Notes: generated from the letters alone by a model not told the origin. Positions 24,355-33,107 are shown, counted from the first letter of the stretch. The stretch is DNA of 34,658 nt from Clostridia bacterium (GCA_017527065.1 JAFXQO010000018.1:1-34658), one strand, 5' to 3'. Made by a program: numbers and translations.

Positions 24355-25425
24355 ATGAAACCCGATTTCCTTCCGCGGGACATCTTCTCCGGCCACTGGC
24401 GCACCGGCCACTGCCAGGGCATCGCCGTCGACCTTGAGCGCGGGGCCGTCTACTATTCCTTCACCACCGCGCTGGTCAAGACCGATCTGCAGGGCCGGCT
24501 CATCGGCAGCGTGAACGGCCTTCTGGGCCATTTGGGCTGCATCGCCTTCAACGGGGCGGACGGCCGCGTGTACGGCTCCCTCGAATACAAGAACGACGCC
24601 ATCGGCCGCGGCATCCAGAACCTGCTGGGCAGCGGCGCCGCGCCGGAAGACGCCTTCTACACGGCCATTTTCGACGCGGACAGGATCGACCGCCCCGGCA
24701 TGGACGCCTGCCGCGACGGGGTGATGACCGCCGTGTATCTGAAGGAAGTCGTGGACGACTTCACCGGCGAGGCGGTCTGCGGCGGGCGGACCGTCTCCCA
24801 CCGGCTGGGCTGCAGCGGCATCGACGGCACGACCTTCGGCCCCATTCCCGGCTGTGCGGACGGGAAAAGATACCTCTTCGTGGCCTACGGCGTCTACGCC
24901 GACGAGACCCGCGCGGACAACGACCACCAGGTGCTCCTGTGCTACGACACGTCGGACTGGGCCCGCTTCGAGCGGCCCCTCCGCCAGGACGCCATGCACC
25001 GCTCAGGCCCCGCCGCGCCGGACCGCAAGTTCTTCGTCTTCACCGGCAACACCACCTACGGCGTGCAGAACCTCGAATACGACCCCTGCGCGAACGGCTT
25101 CCTCATGGCGGTGTACCCGGGAAAGAAACCGCAGTATCCCAACCGGCCGATGTACATCGTGGACGGCGCGAAGCCGCCCGTGACCGCGCCGCTGCGGGGC
25201 CTCGAGCCCCCGCGGGAGGGCGAAACGCTCTCGCTGCTCGAAGGCGGCCTGCCCCACGTAAGCGGCGTGTGGGGCTGGGATTTCCCGCTGGGCAGCACCG
25301 GACTGTGCGCTCTGGGCGATGGGTATTACTATGTGTCCCACGACGGCCGGGACGAGGACGGCTGGTACACCCAAGTGAAGCTGTACAGATGGGACGGCGT
25401 CTCGCCGCTGTCGCCGGCCGAATAG
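24355..25425 (+). CDS. Conserved hypothetical protein, propeller-like
   Basis: A 356-residue protein without signal peptide or membrane helices. It starts with GHCQGIAVDLERGAVYYSFTTALVKTDLQGRLIGSV, followed by LGHLGCIAFNGADGRVYGSLEY: two repeating strand units of the DG.(V/I)Y.S type common in beta-propeller or NHL-like folds, and more such units continue (KRYLFVAYGVY, KFFVFTGNTTYGVQNLEYD, DGYYYVSHDG). Cys, His, Asp and Asn residues are frequent in loops, but no catalytic motif can be assigned. I recall similar uncharacterised proteins in clostridial genomes but no known function. It leads an operon with a membrane protein, a ceramidase-like hydrolase and an amidohydrolase. A -10-like TATGAT (24316-24321) and AAGGAG ribosome binding site precede it. 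Confidence 0.8.
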   Translation: MKPDFLPRDIFSGHWRTGHCQGIAVDLERGAVYYSFTTALVKTDLQGRLIGSVNGLLGHLGCIAFNGADGRVYGSLEYKNDAIGRGIQNLLGSGAAPEDAFYTAIFDADRIDRPGMDACRDGVMTAVYLKEVVDDFTGEAVCGGRTVSHRLGCSGIDGTTFGPIPGCADGKRYLFVAYGVYADETRADNDHQVLLCYDTSDWARFERPLRQDAMHRSGPAAPDRKFFVFTGNTTYGVQNLEYDPCANGFLMAVYPGKKPQYPNRPMYIVDGAKPPVTAPLRGLEPPREGETLSLLEGGLPHVSGVWGWDFPLGSTGLCALGDGYYYVSHDGRDEDGWYTQVKLYRWDGVSPLSPAE

Positions 25426-25443
25426 GGAAAGAAGGGAATGCAC

Positions 25444-26100
25444 ATGAACGGAACGAACCGCGGCGCGGGCCGCGGGCGTCAATTCATCCTCATGGCGCTG
25501 ATTTTCACGGGCGGCATGCTGATCCTGGTGGCCGTCGCGCTCATCGCGTTCTCCTTTCAGTACCCGGCGGAGCCGGTGGACGCCGCGTCGGTGGCGCTGG
25601 AGGACCTGCAGGGCGGCATGGGTCTTTCCATTGCCGACGCCGTGCTGCTCGACCAATACGCCTCCAGCGGCCTGGGCGACCACACCGAGGCCTATCACTG
25701 TGTGGTCACCTTCGCCGTGGCGGACGGCAAACGGGCCGTCGCCTCGCTGCGGGTGCCCACCGAGGGCGCGCTGTCCGAAATCATGTGGGCATACATGAAC
25801 GACGAGGCGGCCGGCCCGGGCGACTGCGTCGTCACCCTCTGCGCGACCACCACGCCCCTGGGCGCGAAGCTGGCCGAGTACCTGCAGGCCTACGTGGGCG
25901 ACGCCGCCGACGAGCTGGCCCTGGGCGATGCCGGGGATTACGGCGTGGCGACCGTCAGCCTCGCCATGCGCGGCGAAACGCCCTGGGAATACACCGAAAG
26001 CGTGCTCAATGAACGGAAAAACTGCCGCGCCGGCGGCGCTTTCTGCCTGCTGGCCGGCTCGGCGCTGCTGTTCGCCGCGTTTGGGAAGCGCGGTCACTGA
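25444..26100 (+). CDS. Hypothetical membrane protein with two flanking helices
   Basis: A 218-residue protein with a basic N-terminus (RGAGRGRQ), a hydrophobic helix near 13-38 and a second near 193-212 ending in a basic GKRGH tail. Between them is an extracytoplasmic, Ala- and acid-rich domain (about 42-190) containing two Cys residues that are close to hydrophobic stretches (YHCVV and GDCVVTLCATT). This is a double-anchored topology with both ends inside. No known domain is recognised. Two ATGs occur, 25438 and 25444; the second has the better spacing to the AGAAGGG. It is 18 bases after the propeller-like gene and 26 before the ceramidase-like gene, clearly one operon. Confidence 0.65.
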   Translation: MNGTNRGAGRGRQFILMALIFTGGMLILVAVALIAFSFQYPAEPVDAASVALEDLQGGMGLSIADAVLLDQYASSGLGDHTEAYHCVVTFAVADGKRAVASLRVPTEGALSEIMWAYMNDEAAGPGDCVVTLCATTTPLGAKLAEYLQAYVGDAADELALGDAGDYGVATVSLAMRGETPWEYTESVLNERKNCRAGGAFCLLAGSALLFAAFGKRGH

Positions 26101-26126
26101 AAAGACGACAAGAGGAGGGACGCGCC

Positions 26127-27428
26127 GTGCGCGCAGGATTCGGCAAATATGAAATCACACCGCCCCTGGGGGTGGAGCTGGCCGGCTACGGCTACTATCT
26201 GGAGCGCAGGGCCCAGCGCGTGCTCGACCCGCTCTACGCCCGCGCGGCGCTGCTGGAGGACGGCGGCCGCCGCGCGCTGATCATCGCCTGCGACCTGCTG
26301 GGCCTGAGCCGGGAGGTATGCGGCGAGGTCTTCGAGCGGGTGAAGCCCCTGGGCGTGTCGGCGGACGAAACCATGCTTTTGAGCGTGCACACCCACACCG
26401 GTCCGGTGGTCAAGGATCACGAGGGCTGCGGCGTGCCGGACCCGGGCTACGTGGCCGGCGTGGCGGAAAAGATCGCCCGGGCGGCGCAGCGGGCGGCGGA
26501 GGACCTCCATGAGGTCGAGGCGCTCTCCTTCTTCACGCGGCCGCTGGGCGGCGGCCAGGCCTCCGCCAGGGCCGACACGGCCGGGCAGGAAAAGCACGGC
26601 TTCGCCGCGCCGCCGGAGGGCACCGGCTTCACCTACAACCGCGCCATCCAGGACGGCCCGGTGGACCGCACGGCCCGCGGCTTCGTCATCCGCCGCGCCG
26701 GGGCCCTGCCCATCGCGGTTTCAAACGCCGCCTGCCACGCGGTGTTCACCACCGCCGTCCCGGATGTATCCGCCGATTTCCCCGGCCAGGTGAACCGGCT
26801 GCTGGACGAGGAGGGCTACCGTTCGATCTTCCTGAACGGCGTCTGCGGCGACATCGACCCCTCCGAGAAGACCTTCGAGCGCCGCGACGCCTTCGCCCGG
26901 GCCATCGCGGACGTGTTCGGCGCGGCGGAGACGCCGCTGCCCCTCACCATGAAGGCGCGGGCGATCCCCTTCGAGCTGCGCACCGTGGTGATGACGCGCC
27001 AGGCGCGGCATGCCGCGGTGGAGGCCGTCGTGGCGGCCCACGGCGGGCCGGAGGAGCTTGCCTCGAAGCCGGCGCTGGTGTGGGAAAAGGACATGCTCGC
27101 CAAAGAGGGCCAGCTCACCGGGCGCGAGCCGGTGTCGGCCCGCTGCCTGCTGCTGGGAGGCGTTCCGGTGGTCTCGATGCCCTTCGAGGGCTACACCCGC
27201 ATCGGCGAGATCGTCCGCGAAACCGCCGGACGGCAAGACGCCCTGGTGCTGGGCTGCCAGGAGGAGATGCTGGGCTACCTTCCCACCCGGGACGACATCC
27301 GGCAGGGCGGCTACGCGGCGCTGGAATCCACCTTCCTCTACCGGCGGCTGCCCGTGGAGGCGGGCGAGGCCGAGCGGCTGGGCGAGGCGCTGGGCCTCGC
27401 GGTCAAGGACATGCTTTCGGAGGCGTAA
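26127..27428 (+). CDS. Neutral ceramidase-like hydrolase domain protein
   Basis: Matches the N-terminal domain of neutral/alkaline non-lysosomal ceramidases, zinc enzymes that cleave the amide bond of N-acyl lipids. Candidate zinc ligands are His88 or His90 in HTHTGP, His204 in NAACHAVF, Glu354 in MPFEGYTRIG and Tyr396 in IRQGGYAA, in family order. However, where Pseudomonas ceramidase has its nucleophilic Ser in GDVSPN, this protein reads GDIDPSEK, with Asp244. It is 433 residues, lacks the C-terminal domain of true ceramidases, and has no signal peptide, so it is cytoplasmic. A related but different amide or ester hydrolase is therefore more likely. It starts with GTG after AGGAGGG and is directly followed by the amidohydrolase gene. 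Confidence 0.85.
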   Translation: MRAGFGKYEITPPLGVELAGYGYYLERRAQRVLDPLYARAALLEDGGRRALIIACDLLGLSREVCGEVFERVKPLGVSADETMLLSVHTHTGPVVKDHEGCGVPDPGYVAGVAEKIARAAQRAAEDLHEVEALSFFTRPLGGGQASARADTAGQEKHGFAAPPEGTGFTYNRAIQDGPVDRTARGFVIRRAGALPIAVSNAACHAVFTTAVPDVSADFPGQVNRLLDEEGYRSIFLNGVCGDIDPSEKTFERRDAFARAIADVFGAAETPLPLTMKARAIPFELRTVVMTRQARHAAVEAVVAAHGGPEELASKPALVWEKDMLAKEGQLTGREPVSARCLLLGGVPVVSMPFEGYTRIGEIVRETAGRQDALVLGCQEEMLGYLPTRDDIRQGGYAALESTFLYRRLPVEAGEAERLGEALGLAVKDMLSEA

Positions 27429-29027
27429 ATGCAGAAGATATATGTAAACGGACAGATTTATACCGGCAAGCTCCCCCTCGTCTCGGCCTTCGCCGTAGAG
27501 GACGGGCTGTTCACCTTCGCCGGGAGCGACGCCGAAGCGCGGGCGCTGGCGCAGCCGGGCGATGAAATCATCGACCTGGGCGGCCGGTTTGTGTGCGCGG
27601 GCTTCAACGACAGCCACATGCACCTTCTGAGCTGCGGCCTGGCGCTGCGCCGGGCGAAGCTGAACGAGCACACCGGCAGCCTGCGGGAGCTGGTCGGCTA
27701 CTTCCGCGATTTCGCCAAGGACGGCCCCAACGAGCGGGGCTGGATCGTGGGCCGGGGCTGGAATCAGGACCTGTTCGCCGACGAAAGGCGCATGCCGGAT
27801 CGTCGCGACCTGGACCAGGTGTCGCAGGAATATCCCGTGGCGGCGGTGCGCTGCTGCGGCCATGTGGCCGCGGTCAACTCGAAGGCGCTGGAGCTTCTGG
27901 GCGTCACGGCGGCGACGCCCGCGCCCGAGGGCGGCGAGATCGGCCTCGCGGGCGGCGAGCCGGACGGCCGCTTCTACGACGCGGCCATGGATTTGATCTG
28001 GGCGGCGGTGCCGGAGGTGGGCAAGGAGGACGTGAAGGCCATGATCCGCGCCGCCTGCCGGCGGTTCAACGCCTGCGGCGTGACCAGCTGCCAGAGCGAC
28101 GACTACGCCACAGACTGGCGGCTGGTCAACGAGGCGTACCGCGAGCTGAAGGACGCGGGCGAACTGACCGTGCGCGTGAACCAGCAGGCCAACTTCCACG
28201 ACGTGGAGAGCCTGGAGGCCTTCATCGCCGCGGGCAACGGACCCGGCGCGGGCGATAACCTGTTCCGCATCGGGCCCCTCAAGATGGTGGCCGACGGATC
28301 CCTGGGCGGGCGCACGGCCTATCTCAGCCGCCCCTACAGCGACGATCCCTCGACCCGGGGGCTGATGCTGTATTCCCAGGAGACGCTGGACGCGGTCATC
28401 GGCTGCGCCCACGCCCACGGCATGCAGGTCGCCATCCACTGCATCGGCGACGGCTGCCTGGACGCCGTGCTGGACGCCGTCGAGAAGGCGCTCTCGGCCC
28501 ATCCCCGCGCCGACCATCGCCACGGCGTCGTCCACTGCCAGATCACCCGGCCCGACCAGCTGGAACGGCTCGTCCGGCTGAACATGCACATCTACGCCCA
28601 GACGGTCTTCATCGACTACGACAGCCGCATCGTGCGGGCGCGGGTGGGCGACCTGGCCGAATCCAGCTACAGCTGGAAGACGCTGATGGAAAGGGGCCTC
28701 ACCGTGAGCAACGGCACCGACTGCCCCGTGGAGCTGCCGGACGCGCTGCGCGGCATCCAGTGCGCCGTGACGCGCGCGCCCCTGGCCGGGGGCGAGGCCT
28801 ACCTGCCCAAAGAGGCGTTCACCGTTCAGGAGGCGCTGGACAGCTACACCAGCGCCGGCGCGCGGGCCAGCTTCGAGGAACGCGTCAAGGGCCGCATCGA
28901 GCCGGGCATGCTGGCGGATTTCGTGATGCTGGAGCGCAGCCCCTTCGACGTGCCCGCCAGTGAAATCAGCCACATCCCGGTGCGCGGGACCTGGCTGGGT
29001 GGGAAAAACGTGTACATGCGCGAATGA
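27429..29027 (+). CDS. YtcJ-type amidohydrolase
   Basis: A 532-residue metal-dependent hydrolase of the amidohydrolase superfamily (D-aminoacylase/YtcJ group). Visible features are the N-terminal beta-sandwich strand IYVNGQIYTG, metal ligands FNDSHMHLL with His63 and His65, QVAIHCIGDGCLDAVLDAV, GVVHCQITRP with His, and the metal Asp in SNGTDCPVE. The C-terminal sandwich ends in the usual VKGRIEPGMLADFVMLERSPF signature. It would hydrolyse an amide, carbamate or ring amide. The start codon follows directly on the stop of the ceramidase-like gene (TAAATG), the tightest link in this operon. No signal peptide. Confidence 0.93.
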   Translation: MQKIYVNGQIYTGKLPLVSAFAVEDGLFTFAGSDAEARALAQPGDEIIDLGGRFVCAGFNDSHMHLLSCGLALRRAKLNEHTGSLRELVGYFRDFAKDGPNERGWIVGRGWNQDLFADERRMPDRRDLDQVSQEYPVAAVRCCGHVAAVNSKALELLGVTAATPAPEGGEIGLAGGEPDGRFYDAAMDLIWAAVPEVGKEDVKAMIRAACRRFNACGVTSCQSDDYATDWRLVNEAYRELKDAGELTVRVNQQANFHDVESLEAFIAAGNGPGAGDNLFRIGPLKMVADGSLGGRTAYLSRPYSDDPSTRGLMLYSQETLDAVIGCAHAHGMQVAIHCIGDGCLDAVLDAVEKALSAHPRADHRHGVVHCQITRPDQLERLVRLNMHIYAQTVFIDYDSRIVRARVGDLAESSYSWKTLMERGLTVSNGTDCPVELPDALRGIQCAVTRAPLAGGEAYLPKEAFTVQEALDSYTSAGARASFEERVKGRIEPGMLADFVMLERSPFDVPASEISHIPVRGTWLGGKNVYMRE

Positions 29028-29062
29028 CTTCATTGATATTTCCCCAAGTTACGCGCAGCGTA

Positions 29063-29091
29063 TTGACAAGGGACGGACACAGGATTATAAT
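29063..29091 (+). promoter_or_regulatory. Perfect-consensus sigma-A promoter of the ABC importer operon
   Basis: TTGACA (29063-29068), 17-bp spacer, TATAAT (29086-29091): both boxes match the consensus exactly, which predicts strong activity unless repressed. The start site falls near 29098. Confidence 0.93.
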
Positions 29092-29101
29092 GATTCAGTA
29101 A

Positions 29102-29115
29102 AGACGGTAACGTCT
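29102..29115 (+). promoter_or_regulatory. Operator-like dyad at the importer transcription start
   Basis: AGACG-GTAA-CGTCT sits at about +4 to +17 relative to the predicted start. The position and the symmetry suit a repressor binding site, or a short 5' hairpin protecting the mRNA. Confidence 0.5.
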
Positions 29116-29140
29116 GTATTAACTTCAGGAGGAACGTGTT

Positions 29141-30226
29141 ATGAAGAAGTTTTTGGCTGTTCTGCTCGCCGTCGTCATGACGTTCGCCCTCGCTTCCTTC
29201 GCGATGGCCGACGAAATCGATCCCGAGCTCATCAAGGCCGCCCAGGAAGAGGGCGTGCTGACTGTGTACGGCTCCTGCGAGGAGGACTACCTCAACGCGG
29301 CCTGCGATCAGTTCACCAAGCTGTACGGCATCAAGGTGGAGCGCCAGCGCAAGTCCACCGGTGAAGTGCCCAACATCATCGGCGAAGAAAACGGCAATCC
29401 CTCCGCGGACGTCTGGTTCGGCGGCACCAACAACCCCTACGACACCGCCGTGTCCATGGGTCTGCTGGACAACGAATACGCGCCCGTCAACGCCGCCCAC
29501 CTGCTGAGCGACCTGTATAAGAATCCCGACGGCTACTGGTACGGCATCTACACCGGCATCCTGGGCTTCATGGTCAACAAGGATGAGCTGGCCCGCCTGA
29601 ACCTGCCCGTTCCGGAGAGCTGGGACGACCTGCTCAAGCCCGAATACAAGGACCTGATCTGGCTGTCCAACTACAACACCGCCGGCACCGCCAAGCTGGT
29701 CGTCAACCTGATGCTCCAGATGAAGGGCCACGACGAGGGCATCGCGTATCTGGTGGAGCTGGACAAGAACATCCAAATCTACACCAAGTCCGGCTCCGGC
29801 CCCTCCAAGAACGTGGGCACCGGCCAGTGCGTCATCGGCATCGGCTTCCTGCATGACGGCATCACCCAGATCCTGGACAACGGCTACGACAACATCCAGC
29901 TGGTCATCCCGAAGGACGGCACCGCCTGTGAAATCGGCCCGGTGGCCATCTTCAAGGGCGCGAAGCATCCTAACGCCGCCCGCCTGTTCCTGGAGTTCGC
30001 CCTGTCTCCCGACTGCGTGGAAATCGCCGACGAGAATGGCTCCTATCAGTTCCTGGTGCTGGACAACGCGGAGCAGCCCGCGGCGGCCGCCGAGTTTGGC
30101 CTGACCCTGGACGCCGTGTGGGACGGCTATGACTTTGGCAAGGCCGTGACGGACACGGCTCAGAACGTTGAAGACGTGATCACCGCGCTGGGCGACGCCG
30201 CCGACGACCGCTTCAAGACCGAATAA
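29141..30226 (+). CDS. Extracellular solute-binding protein, iron/aminophosphonate family
   Basis: The binding component of an ABC importer of the AfuA/FbpA type (COG1840-like). Residues 1-23 form a signal peptide ending in AMA, without a lipobox Cys. The mature protein shows the usual two-lobe pattern: LTVYGSCEEDYLNAACDQFTKLYGIKVE, STGEVPNIIGEENGNPSADVWFGGTNNPYDTA, the hinge-side GIYTGILGFMVNKDEL, PESWDDLLKPEYKDLI, and GPVAIFKGAKHPNAARLFLEFAL. Members carry ferric iron, aminophosphonates, thiamine or other small anions; the ligand is not readable. Its promoter is perfect consensus, and a terminator follows, which would raise its level over permease and ATPase. The ribosome binding site is AGGAGG. 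Confidence 0.92.
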   Translation: MKKFLAVLLAVVMTFALASFAMADEIDPELIKAAQEEGVLTVYGSCEEDYLNAACDQFTKLYGIKVERQRKSTGEVPNIIGEENGNPSADVWFGGTNNPYDTAVSMGLLDNEYAPVNAAHLLSDLYKNPDGYWYGIYTGILGFMVNKDELARLNLPVPESWDDLLKPEYKDLIWLSNYNTAGTAKLVVNLMLQMKGHDEGIAYLVELDKNIQIYTKSGSGPSKNVGTGQCVIGIGFLHDGITQILDNGYDNIQLVIPKDGTACEIGPVAIFKGAKHPNAARLFLEFALSPDCVEIADENGSYQFLVLDNAEQPAAAAEFGLTLDAVWDGYDFGKAVTDTAQNVEDVITALGDAADDRFKTE

Positions 30227-30253
30227 TTCCATCGGCTTATACAATCAGCTGTT

Positions 30254-30283
30254 CCCCGCCCCGTTCGGGGCGGGGCGCTTTTT
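30254..30283 (+). terminator. Intra-operon terminator/attenuator after the binding protein
   Basis: CCCCGCCCCG (30254-30263) pairs perfectly with CGGGGCGGGG (30266-30275), followed by CGCTTTTT. Partial read-through is expected, because the permease has no promoter of its own. Importers often use this to make more binding protein than transporter. Confidence 0.88.
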
Positions 30284-30303
30284 AAGGAAAGGAGAGGTTG
30301 CTG

Positions 30304-32016
30304 ATGGCGCGCAGCCAAAGCGCTTCGCTGGATCGCAGGAAGCTGATGGGAGACCCCATCATGGTGACCACCATCGTGGTGCTGATCGCGTTCTTGACCG
30401 TGTTTATCCTGTATCCGCTGGCCATCCTGCTGGTGGACAGCGTATACGGGAGCAAAGGGCTTTCCCTCGATACCTTCGCCCGCATCTTCCAGATGCGCGC
30501 GTTCCGCACGGCGATCACCAACACCCTGAAGGTGGGCCTCGTGGTGGGCATACTGTCCACGATGATCGGCCTGCTTTTCGCCTATGTGGAGGTCTATGTC
30601 AAAATGCGCCGGGCGGTGGGCGGCCTGTTCAAGGTGGTCTCCATGCTGCCGGTGGTTTCGCCTCCCTTCGTGCTGTCCCTGTCCATGATCATGCTCTTCG
30701 GCCGTTCCGGCCTGATCACCCGCTTCCTGCTGGGGATCTACGACAACAATATCTACGGCTACTGGGGCATCGTCATCGTGCAGACGCTGACCTTCTTCCC
30801 GGTGTGCTACATGATGCTCAAGGGCCTGCTCAAAAACATCGATCCCTCCATGGAGGAGGCCTCCCGCGACATGGGCGCTTCCCGGTGGAAGGTGTTCACG
30901 ACGGTCACGCTGCCCCTGCTGCTGCCGGGCCTCGGCAACGCCTTCCTGGTCACCTTCATCGAATCCATCGCCGACTTCGCCAATCCCATGCTGATCGGCG
31001 GCAGCTACGACACCCTGGCCACCAGCATCTATCTGCAGATCACGGGCGCCATGGACAAAGAGGGCGCATCCGCCATGGCCGTGGTGCTGCTGTGTATCAC
31101 CCTCGCCATGTTCGTGGTGCAGAAGTATTATCTGGAGCGCAAGACGGCGGCCACCCTGTCCGGCAAGGCCAGCCGCGCCCGTATGCTGATCGAAGACAAG
31201 TCGGTCTCCATACCGCTGACGATATTCTGCTCCCTGGCGGCGATTTTCGTCATCATGATGTACGTCTGCGTGCCCATCGGCGCGCTGTTCCCCACCTGGG
31301 GCTATAAGTTCACGCCGCTCACCTTCAAGTGGTTCCAGCAGGTGTTTACGCGCTACCACGGCCTGCAGGCCTTCAGGGATTCCTTCGTTCTCTCGCTGAT
31401 CGCCGCGCCGGTCACCGCCCTGCTGTCCATGATCATCTCCTACCTGGTGGTCAAGCGCAAGTTCAAGGCCAAGGGCTTCATCGAGGCGGTCTCCATCCTG
31501 GCGATGGCCGTGCCCGGCACGGTCCTGGGCGTGGGCTACATCCGCGGCTTCTCGGGCGGCCTGTTCCACACGGGCATCCTCCAGGGCATCTACGGCACGG
31601 GGCTCATCCTGGTGATCGTGTTCGTGGTGCGCTCGCTGCCCACCGGCACCCGCAGCGGCATCTCGGCCCTGCGCCAGATCGACAAGAGCATCGAGGAATC
31701 CGCCTACGACATGGGCGCGAACAGCCTGAAGGTGTTCACCTCCGTCACGCTGCCGCTCATCAAGGATTCCTTCCTCTCCGGCCTGGTCACCGCCTTCGTG
31801 CGGTCCATCACCGCCATCTCCGCCATCATCCTCCTGGTGACGCCGAGCTACCTGCTCATCACCGTTCAGATCAATGAATTCGCGGAAAAGGGCGCGTTCA
31901 GCATCGCCTGCGCCTTCGCCACCATCCTCATCCTCATCACCTACGGCGCGGTGCTGCTGATGAACCTCGTCATCAAATTCTTTGGCACAAGCAAAAAAAT
32001 GAAGGAGGCTGAATGA
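30304..32016 (+). CDS. ABC importer permease, two fused permease domains
   Basis: A 570-residue membrane protein with two copies of the binding-protein-dependent permease domain, as in FbpB and ThiP, giving about 12 helices. Each half holds an EAA loop that contacts the ATPase: EEASRDMGASRWKVFTTVTL (184-203) and EESAYDMGANSLKVFTSVTL (about 464-483). The first helix is at about 22-46. An upstream TTG (30298) is in frame, but the ATG at 30304 follows GGAGAGG with six bases, so it is the start. It overlaps the ATPase gene by four bases (ATGA). The fused arrangement is typical of iron, aminophosphonate, thiamine and related importers. Confidence 0.93.
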   Translation: MARSQSASLDRRKLMGDPIMVTTIVVLIAFLTVFILYPLAILLVDSVYGSKGLSLDTFARIFQMRAFRTAITNTLKVGLVVGILSTMIGLLFAYVEVYVKMRRAVGGLFKVVSMLPVVSPPFVLSLSMIMLFGRSGLITRFLLGIYDNNIYGYWGIVIVQTLTFFPVCYMMLKGLLKNIDPSMEEASRDMGASRWKVFTTVTLPLLLPGLGNAFLVTFIESIADFANPMLIGGSYDTLATSIYLQITGAMDKEGASAMAVVLLCITLAMFVVQKYYLERKTAATLSGKASRARMLIEDKSVSIPLTIFCSLAAIFVIMMYVCVPIGALFPTWGYKFTPLTFKWFQQVFTRYHGLQAFRDSFVLSLIAAPVTALLSMIISYLVVKRKFKAKGFIEAVSILAMAVPGTVLGVGYIRGFSGGLFHTGILQGIYGTGLILVIVFVVRSLPTGTRSGISALRQIDKSIEESAYDMGANSLKVFTSVTLPLIKDSFLSGLVTAFVRSITAISAIILLVTPSYLLITVQINEFAEKGAFSIACAFATILILITYGAVLLMNLVIKFFGTSKKMKEAE

Positions 32017-33107
32017 CCATGGCTGACCTGCGCGCCAAACAGCCCAAGGGCGTCAAGCTGGATCACATATCCAAAATATACCAGGACCCCAAGACAGGCA
32101 AGGATTTCTACGCGGTGCACGACGTGGCGCTGGACATCGCCCCCGGCTCCTTCGTGACGCTGCTGGGCCCTTCCGGCTGCGGCAAGACCACCACGCTGCG
32201 CATGATCGCGGGCTTTGAGTCGCCGGACGAGGGCGAAATCTACCTGGGCGGCGAGCCCATCAACGCCCTCACCCCCAACAAGCGCGACACCGCGATGGTG
32301 TTCCAGTCCTACGCGCTGTTCCCCCACTACAACGTGTTCGACAACGTGGCCTACGGCCTGCGGCTTCGCCATGTGCCCAAGCAGGAGATTCAGCGTCGGG
32401 TGACCGACATCCTCAAGCTGGTGGAGCTCTCCGGCATGGAACAGCGCATGACCAACCAGCTCTCCGGCGGCCAGCAGCAGCGCGTGGCGCTGGCCCGCGC
32501 GCTGGTGGTCGAGCCGGGCGTGCTGCTCTTCGACGAGCCGCTCTCCAACCTGGACGCCAAGCTGCGCGTGCAGATGCGCACGGAGATCCGCCGCATCCAG
32601 CAGGCGCTGGGCATCACCGCCATCTACGTGACCCACGACCAGAGCGAGGCCATGTCCATCTCCGACCAGATCATCCTCATGAAGGGCGGCGTGATCGCGC
32701 AGATGGGCTCCCCCATGGACATCTACTATCGGCCGAACAGCGAATTCGTTGCGGACTTCATCGGCGAGTGCAACTTCCTCAAGGGCCGCATCGGCTTCAG
32801 CGCGGGCGGCCTCTGCAAAGTGCAGCTGCCCAGCGGCGTCGTCACCGTGGCCTATGACCACCTGCGTCTGGACGGCTCGGAATGCGAGATCGTCCTGCGG
32901 CCGGAGGCCATCACCATCTCGGACAGCGGCCTTCTGCCCTGCAAGGTGGAGCTGAGCTGCTTCATGGGCAGCTATCAGAACTACCACGTGCGCGTGGGCG
33001 ACACCCTGGTGAAGATCACCGACAACTGCCCCGTGAACAAAAAGATCTTTGCCGTCGGCGACAGCGCGTTCATCTCCTTCGATCCCGACTGCGCTCATTT
33101 GCTTTGA
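32013..33107 (+). CDS. ABC importer ATPase, FbpC/PotA-like
   Basis: A 364-residue ATPase powering the importer. Walker A GPSGCGKTT (52-60), Q-loop VFQSYALFPHYNV (96-108), signature LSGGQQQR (150-157), Walker B LLFDEP (171-176) and the H-loop in THDQSEAM are all intact. The C-terminal part (about 250-364) has the TOBE-like beta domain with VLRPEAI, which in related systems can mediate regulation. It is translationally coupled to the permease by a 4-base overlap, with GGAGG upstream; an in-frame ATG at 32019 is a less certain alternative start. It ends 23 bases before the sulfatase gene, suggesting the same transcript. Confidence 0.94.
   Translation: MTMADLRAKQPKGVKLDHISKIYQDPKTGKDFYAVHDVALDIAPGSFVTLLGPSGCGKTTTLRMIAGFESPDEGEIYLGGEPINALTPNKRDTAMVFQSYALFPHYNVFDNVAYGLRLRHVPKQEIQRRVTDILKLVELSGMEQRMTNQLSGGQQQRVALARALVVEPGVLLFDEPLSNLDAKLRVQMRTEIRRIQQALGITAIYVTHDQSEAMSISDQIILMKGGVIAQMGSPMDIYYRPNSEFVADFIGECNFLKGRIGFSAGGLCKVQLPSGVVTVAYDHLRLDGSECEIVLRPEAITISDSGLLPCKVELSCFMGSYQNYHVRVGDTLVKITDNCPVNKKIFAVGDSAFISFDPDCAHLL

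Noticed and set aside
26721-29033. 770-codon open frame on the minus strand
   Set aside because: Antisense to the ceramidase-like and YtcJ genes, with no family motif.
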